A stretch of DNA of 64,000 nt. Source: CANIGN01 sp964538275 (GTDB lineage Bacteria > Bdellovibrionota > UBA2428). Of this stretch, positions 59,627 through 64,000 are shown piece after piece. Below the pieces are notes generated by a model that worked only from the letters and a program-made list of their open reading frames with translations, was not told the origin of the DNA and did no database searches. How positions within the stretch are numbered: the stretch's first letter is position 1; each line of letters starts with the position of its first letter. Location of the stretch: the NCBI GenBank assembly GCA_964538275.1, contig CAZIFW010000004.1:1-64000 (forward strand), read 5' to 3'. The position numbers and the translations under genes are program-made.

Positions 59627-59629
59627 TTC

Positions 59630-60178
59630 ATGGTTATCGGAATATCGGGTGGAAGCGGTTCAGGTAAAACTACCTTTGCTCAAAAACTCCTTAAAGTTAT
59701 TGGAGCAGAAAGAGCCTCGATTGTAGCTCAAGATTATTACTACAAAGACAGAAGTGCTCAATTCAGAGTAGATCCCCGCTCGGTCAATTTTGATCATCCT
59801 GAAGTTCTGGATTTTGATCTTATGGTAGAACACCTAAAAAAGCTCAAAGCTGGTGAATCGATTGAATGTCCTCAATATGATTTTAAAACTCACTCACGCA
59901 TGCAAAACACTCTACGGGTTGACTCGCATCCAGTGATTCTTATTGAAGGAATTTTGATTTTTCATCCACCTGAACTCCTTAAAGAAATGGACTTAACCTT
60001 TTTCATGGAAGCCCCCGAAGAATTGCGCCTTCAACGCCGCATTGATCGAGACACCAAAGAGCGTGGTCGTACAGAAGATGACGTGCGAGACCAATTCTTT
60101 AAGCAAGTTAAGCCCATGCACGATCAGTTTGTAGAGCCGACCAAAAAACTTGTCTCTTACGTGATTAAAACTTACTAA
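59630..60178 (+). CDS. udk: Uridine kinase
   Basis: 182 residues, shorter than E. coli Udk (213). Walker A is GGSGSGKT at 7-14. Substrate-binding and lid regions are IVAQDYYYKDRS, NFDHPEVLDFDLMVEHLKKLKAGESIECPQYDF and a RRIDRDTKERGR lid. It phosphorylates uridine and cytidine with ATP or GTP in pyrimidine salvage. The short C-terminus lacks the last helix of E. coli. A stem-loop precedes the start. Confidence 0.92.
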   Translation: MVIGISGGSGSGKTTFAQKLLKVIGAERASIVAQDYYYKDRSAQFRVDPRSVNFDHPEVLDFDLMVEHLKKLKAGESIECPQYDFKTHSRMQNTLRVDSHPVILIEGILIFHPPELLKEMDLTFFMEAPEELRLQRRIDRDTKERGRTEDDVRDQFFKQVKPMHDQFVEPTKKLVSYVIKTY

Positions 60179-60209
60179 TTTCATTTAGGCGTCAGAGACC
60201 TTTTCGACA

Positions 60210-63200
60210 TTAAACAGCTGGATCTACGTACTTCTCTAGGCGGCTCATATGAACGTAAGCCAAAGGAACTACGAATAAAGTTAAGCATGTCGAAAAGAGT
60301 ACGCCACCTACGATTACAAGCGACATAGGCTGTGTGGCCGATGAGCTTGCACCTAATCCAATAGCAGGCGGTAGCGCTGCTGCAATTGTAGCGAACGAAG
60401 TCATTAAAATAGGACGTAAACGCGTTTTACCAGCCATTACAGCGGCAGCTTTTACTTCCATTTTACTTTCATGTCGCAACTGATTGGCGAGCTCTACAAG
60501 CATAATAGAGTTTTTCTTAACGAGTCCCATGAGCAGCAGTAATCCGATCATGGAGTAAAAATTAATGCTGGAACCACCTAAGAAGAGTGCGATCCAAGCT
60601 CCCGTGATACTAAAAGGAAGTGCTAACAAAATTGTAATGGGATGAATCCAAGAATTGTACTGACTTCCTAATACCATGTAGGCAACTACAATTCCCAAAA
60701 GGATAGCCAAAGTCATGTTGATGAGTGTTTTACTCATTTCCTCAGAGCTGCCAGTGCGGCGAATTGTAACATCTTTAGGTAACACTTTTTGAGCAATTGC
60801 TTGCATGCGTTCAATGGCTTTATCTTGTGAAGAGCTTGTACTCACATTTGAGTAAATACCAATATTTCTCTCTCTATTTTCACGCGTAATAGAAGCAGCA
60901 CTTACTTTTTCGCTCACTTCCACCACTTCTCCTAGTTTCACTAAATTGCCGCGGTTATTACGAACAAACAAATTCTTTAAGCCTTCTATGGTAGATGGTG
61001 CTTGGGATTTTTCGGCTTGAATAATAATTTCACTGCGACGTCCGGTATCATTAAAACGCGCGGCTTCTTGTCCCTGATACAAAAAGTTTAAAGTATTTGA
61101 GAGCTCATCTACCGAAACCCCACGGGCAAGTGCTGCATCTCTTTTAGGTTTGATAGAATACTCAGGAGCTCCCTCCTCGTAACTTGTGTCGATATCTGTA
61201 AAACTTGAATCTTCGCCCATAGCTTTTACAAGATCTTGGCTAGATTTTACTAAAGTCTCCCAATCGGGACCATAAAGATTAAACTCAACGGGATAACCTC
61301 TTCTACCTCCGAAGCCTTGGCTTGAAGAACCTTGAATACGAACCTTAAGATCAGAACCTAATTTCTTTACTGAATCACGTAAGTCGTTTTCTACGTCTTT
61401 GAGTTCTTTTGAACGCTTAGAAACATCCTTCAATGTTACAAAAAGATTTCCCTGGTTTCCGCGTCCTGAAAAACCTCCAATAATTGCAAAAACTTTATCG
61501 ACATCGGGATGATCAGAAAAAACTTTTTCCAAGTCTACAAAACGTTTGTTTGTTTCGTCTAAACTTGTGCCAATTGGAAGCTCCACTCTGGCGAAAAGTG
61601 TATTGCCATTTGTTGCCGGTAAAAACTCTTTGGGTAAAATTTTTATAAAGGACATAGAAGCTAAAAAAATTCCTAAAGTAATAAAATAAACGGACTTGGG
61701 TCTTTTAAAGGTAAATTCAATAAACTTGCCATATTTCAGAGCAAGACCTTTTATTTTTTCTTCCATTTTTGCAGGAATACCACTCATTTTAGGATCGCGT
61801 TTACTCATGGACAAACGCATGGGTGTAAAAGTTAAAGCTTCTAATAGTGAAAGTGCTACAGCAACTGAAAGTGTCACCCCAAATTGTTTTAGATATGCGC
61901 CCGTGCTTCCTTCTACCAAAGTAACAGGTAAAAAGATGGCTATGATGGCCAAAGTAGCAGCTATAGCCGCCCCCGTAATTTGCTCTGTCCCTTGTAGAGC
62001 CGCCTCGCGCCACGAATGCCCTTCTTCACGGAAGCGCACAATGTTTTCTAAAATCATGATGGTATCGTCTACAACAATTCCCACCACAAGAATGATAGCC
62101 AGCATTGTAAAGCTGTTTAGCGTATAGCCAAGGAAACTGATAACGATAAAAGTTCCCAACAAACTTGTGGGAATTGCAAACAATACGTTAATGGTGGTCC
62201 CTAGATTTCCTAAGAACAACCAACAAACAAGACCCGTTAAAAATATCGAAAGAAAAAGTGTAAATAAAAGCTCATGAACAGATTCTTCGATTTGCAACGT
62301 TGAATCGTAGTTCACTTGCATCTCATAGCCTTCTGGCAATTGAATCTCTTTCATTTTTTCTTTTACAGCTTGAGCCACGGCAAGAGTATTTACGCCACGC
62401 TGTTTGTTGATCCCAATACCCACAGCTCTCTGACCTTTAATACGAGAAATGTTGCGAATATCGTTCAGGCCCATTTCTACGCGGCCTAAATCTTTAATTT
62501 GTAATTTCTCAAAAAGTGGCGAACCACCCCGACGAGTGATTGGAATATTTGCGAGTTCTTCTGCTGTAAGTGTTTCACCCATGATGCGAAGGTTGATTTC
62601 TTTAGTACCCTGCACCACATATCCCACAGGCTTTTCTGTATGTTCTTCTTGAATACTCCGGAGCACGTCATCTGCCGTAAGTTCAAACTGTGTAAGTTTT
62701 TTTGGATCGAGCCACACTCGTACCTGCGGATCTACACTTCCACCTAATTGGATAGCTCCCACTCCAGGAACAGATGCAAAGCGATCTTGTAACTGATTGC
62801 GCGCAAAAAGCATAAGCTCACGTAAATCTTTGCCACCCGAAAGACCAATCCAAAGTATGGGGCGATCTTCGGGGTTAGATTTATTAACTGTAGGTTGTTC
62901 AATGTCATCTGGTAAGCTTCGCATAGCGGCCTGCACAGCAGTCTGCACATCTTGAATGGCTGCATCGATATTGCGATCCAAATCAAATTCAAGTGTGATG
63001 CGTGAAGATCCAAAACTAGAAGAAGAAGTGATCAGCCTAACGCCTTCAACTCCAACCAATGCTCCTTCTAGTGTTTCTGTAACATCACTCTCCATCAACT
63101 CTGGAGAAGCTCCTGGATAACTAGTGCTGATACTGACCTGGGGAAAATCCACATCTGGCAACAAGCCAACTCCCATTTTTCTTAGGCTTAGAAAGCCAAA

Positions 63201-63269
63201 GAGCATAAGAGCCACCATTAGCATCCAAGCAAAAACTGGCCGTTCAATGGATATTTTAGAAAGACTCAT
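60210..63269 (-). CDS. RND-type efflux permease (HAE family)
   Basis: 1019 residues, a normal length for AcrB/MdtB-type pumps, with 12 helices and two large periplasmic loops. The start SIERPVFAWMLMVALMLFGFLSL and LLPDVDFPQVSISTSYPGASPE are typical. Proton-relay motif VVGIVVDDTIMILENI contains paired Asp in helix 4. Repeats end with AWIALFLGGSSINFYSMIGLLLLMGLVKKNSIMLVELANQ. It exports drugs, dyes or other compounds with a fusion protein and an outer channel. The TolC-type gene is upstream; no fusion-protein gene is seen here, so it may lie further left. Confidence 0.93.
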   Translation of the reverse strand: MSLSKISIERPVFAWMLMVALMLFGFLSLRKMGVGLLPDVDFPQVSISTSYPGASPELMESDVTETLEGALVGVEGVRLITSSSSFGSSRITLEFDLDRNIDAAIQDVQTAVQAAMRSLPDDIEQPTVNKSNPEDRPILWIGLSGGKDLRELMLFARNQLQDRFASVPGVGAIQLGGSVDPQVRVWLDPKKLTQFELTADDVLRSIQEEHTEKPVGYVVQGTKEINLRIMGETLTAEELANIPITRRGGSPLFEKLQIKDLGRVEMGLNDIRNISRIKGQRAVGIGINKQRGVNTLAVAQAVKEKMKEIQLPEGYEMQVNYDSTLQIEESVHELLFTLFLSIFLTGLVCWLFLGNLGTTINVLFAIPTSLLGTFIVISFLGYTLNSFTMLAIILVVGIVVDDTIMILENIVRFREEGHSWREAALQGTEQITGAAIAATLAIIAIFLPVTLVEGSTGAYLKQFGVTLSVAVALSLLEALTFTPMRLSMSKRDPKMSGIPAKMEEKIKGLALKYGKFIEFTFKRPKSVYFITLGIFLASMSFIKILPKEFLPATNGNTLFARVELPIGTSLDETNKRFVDLEKVFSDHPDVDKVFAIIGGFSGRGNQGNLFVTLKDVSKRSKELKDVENDLRDSVKKLGSDLKVRIQGSSSQGFGGRRGYPVEFNLYGPDWETLVKSSQDLVKAMGEDSSFTDIDTSYEEGAPEYSIKPKRDAALARGVSVDELSNTLNFLYQGQEAARFNDTGRRSEIIIQAEKSQAPSTIEGLKNLFVRNNRGNLVKLGEVVEVSEKVSAASITRENRERNIGIYSNVSTSSSQDKAIERMQAIAQKVLPKDVTIRRTGSSEEMSKTLINMTLAILLGIVVAYMVLGSQYNSWIHPITILLALPFSITGAWIALFLGGSSINFYSMIGLLLLMGLVKKNSIMLVELANQLRHESKMEVKAAAVMAGKTRLRPILMTSFATIAAALPPAIGLGASSSATQPMSLVIVGGVLFSTCLTLFVVPLAYVHMSRLEKYVDPAV

Positions 63270-63279
63270 CTCTTAATAC

Positions 63280-64000
63280 TCACAGTTGCAGGCCGTCTAG
63301 GCCGCCTCTCTCAATGGCCTGAGTTAATATAAGTCCTAATTTTTCTTGAATAGCAATTTTTTCTAATTTCAAATTTAAATATTGCTCATCTGAAGTGCTG
63401 AGCTCTAATACCGTTACAAGACCAAGACGAAAATCTCGCTCTTGAGCATTAAATGCTTTAACAGATAAGGCCTCGGCTTCGCTCACAAGTCTTTTTTCTG
63501 CGGTCAATTGTTTCCATTCATCTTTCAATCGCTGAGTAGCTTCTACATCATCATATTCAAAACTTTGTAACTCAGACTGAGCTTTGATCTGCAATGCCCT
63601 CTCTTGATTGACTTGAGCTTTATTAGAAAAACCTTCAAAAAAGCGCCATTCCAAATCCACCCCTACACTCCAGTCGTCATTATAACGAGAAAAACTAGAA
63701 TCATTTTCTGGGTAGTAACTTGCAACACCTTTGACCGTTGGGAAATAACCCCCATATGACGAACTTACGGCAGACTCTTGAGCTTCAGTTCTCGATCGTA
63801 ATTCTTCTCTACGGTATGAACGTTTTTCCAAACCTGAGTGATAGGAAATGAGTTCATTTAAAAGTTTAGAAATATCAAAAGGAAGCGTGCTTATATCTTT
63901 TCCTGTGTATTCTTTTAAAACAGCCACTGCACTTAGGTATGAACGCTGGTTAGTTGCCTTAAGTCGCTCAAGTTGAAGTCGGTCAATTTGGTTTTGAATC
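63280..64000 (-). CDS. TolC family outer-membrane efflux protein, C-terminal part (5' end outside window)
   Basis: The frame is open to the right edge of the window, giving about 240 residues; a GTG at 63927 is internal. Long amphipathic helices and heptad-like parts (DRLQLERLKATNQRSYLSAVAVLKEYTGK; QAQINQERALQIKAQ-type) with two short strand blocks (SYGGYFPTVKGVASYYPEN, VGVDLEWRFFEGF) are the TolC pattern. The KVG-SVLELSTS-like turn LVTVLELSTSDEQYL is also a family trait. It supplies the outer channel for the pump gene, which starts 11 bases after its stop. Confidence 0.85.
   Translation of the reverse strand, partial: IQNQIDRLQLERLKATNQRSYLSAVAVLKEYTGKDISTLPFDISKLLNELISYHSGLEKRSYRREELRSRTEAQESAVSSSYGGYFPTVKGVASYYPENDSSFSRYNDDWSVGVDLEWRFFEGFSNKAQVNQERALQIKAQSELQSFEYDDVEATQRLKDEWKQLTAEKRLVSEAEALSVKAFNAQERDFRLGLVTVLELSTSDEQYLNLKLEKIAIQEKLGLILTQAIERGGLDGLQL

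Noticed and set aside
1..64000. tRNA genes, rRNA, CRISPR arrays, insertion sequences, integrases and phage genes
   Set aside because: No cloverleaf-like sequence, repeat array, transposase or integrase motif was found on reading both strands, though a tool-based scan would be more sensitive.

Overview
The window is gene-dense, moderately AT-rich DNA from a Gram-negative bacterium. It encodes Sec and Tat signal peptides, lipoproteins, outer-membrane beta-barrels and an RND/TolC pair. The tgt-yajC-secD-secF-recJ order, an orphan second MreB, a Hanks-type Ser/Thr kinase, the c-di-GMP proteins (PilZ, GGDEF, HD-GYP) and many lineage-restricted secreted proteins suggest Bdellovibrionota or a related delta-like group. 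That placement is inference. I saw no rRNA, tRNA, CRISPR array, insertion sequence or prophage. No gene-free stretch exceeds about 240 bases.

Layout. 1-2655: operon with the 3' end of an ATP-grasp ligase, a fused DAHP synthase/chorismate mutase and a radical SAM/SPASM protein, followed by two small secreted proteins and a PilZ protein. 4494-9772 (minus): seven tightly packed genes, here read as a zinc-acquisition operon. They run from a secreted His/Cys protein and a lipoprotein through an outer-membrane barrel to znuA, znuC, znuB and a Fur-family regulator. A near-perfect 27-base palindrome overlaps the promoter at the head. 9855-16487: PhnA-like protein, His-rich periplasmic protein, peroxiredoxin, YadGH-type exporter, nitroreductase, SDR, then ahpC-ahpD closed by a strong terminator. 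16557-26920: mixed enzymes, including an orphan MreB, lipase, phosphodiesterase, Tat-exported flavoenzyme and ABC-F ATPase.

27046-40955: signalling and envelope genes. These are GAF/HD-GYP, a cyclic-nucleotide-binding protein, ArfB, a secreted protein with kinase-like motifs, an outer-membrane protein with a stop codon in its apparent signal peptide, xseA, a Ser/Thr kinase, a diguanylate cyclase and a cation/Ca exchanger. 40966-47534 (minus): recJ, secF, secD, yajC, tgt and an N-terminally short AI-2E-family gene. 47728-53274: complete oppABCDF. 53302-55250 (minus): the frmA-frmB formaldehyde detoxification pair. 55373-64000: PDZ lipoprotein with GND-x-Y repeats, rnhA, an AEC transporter, udk, and an RND pump with a partial TolC-type gene.

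Two patterns recur. Many starts lack a Shine-Dalgarno sequence and sit where transcription should begin below a -10-like hexamer, which suggests leaderless mRNAs. Convergent genes abut or overlap, sometimes sharing a palindromic stop (CTAG, TTAA). The best candidates for undescribed biology are the ATP-grasp/DAHPS-CM/radical SAM operon, the extra secreted parts of the zinc operon, the secreted kinase-like protein and the GND-x-Y repeat lipoprotein.
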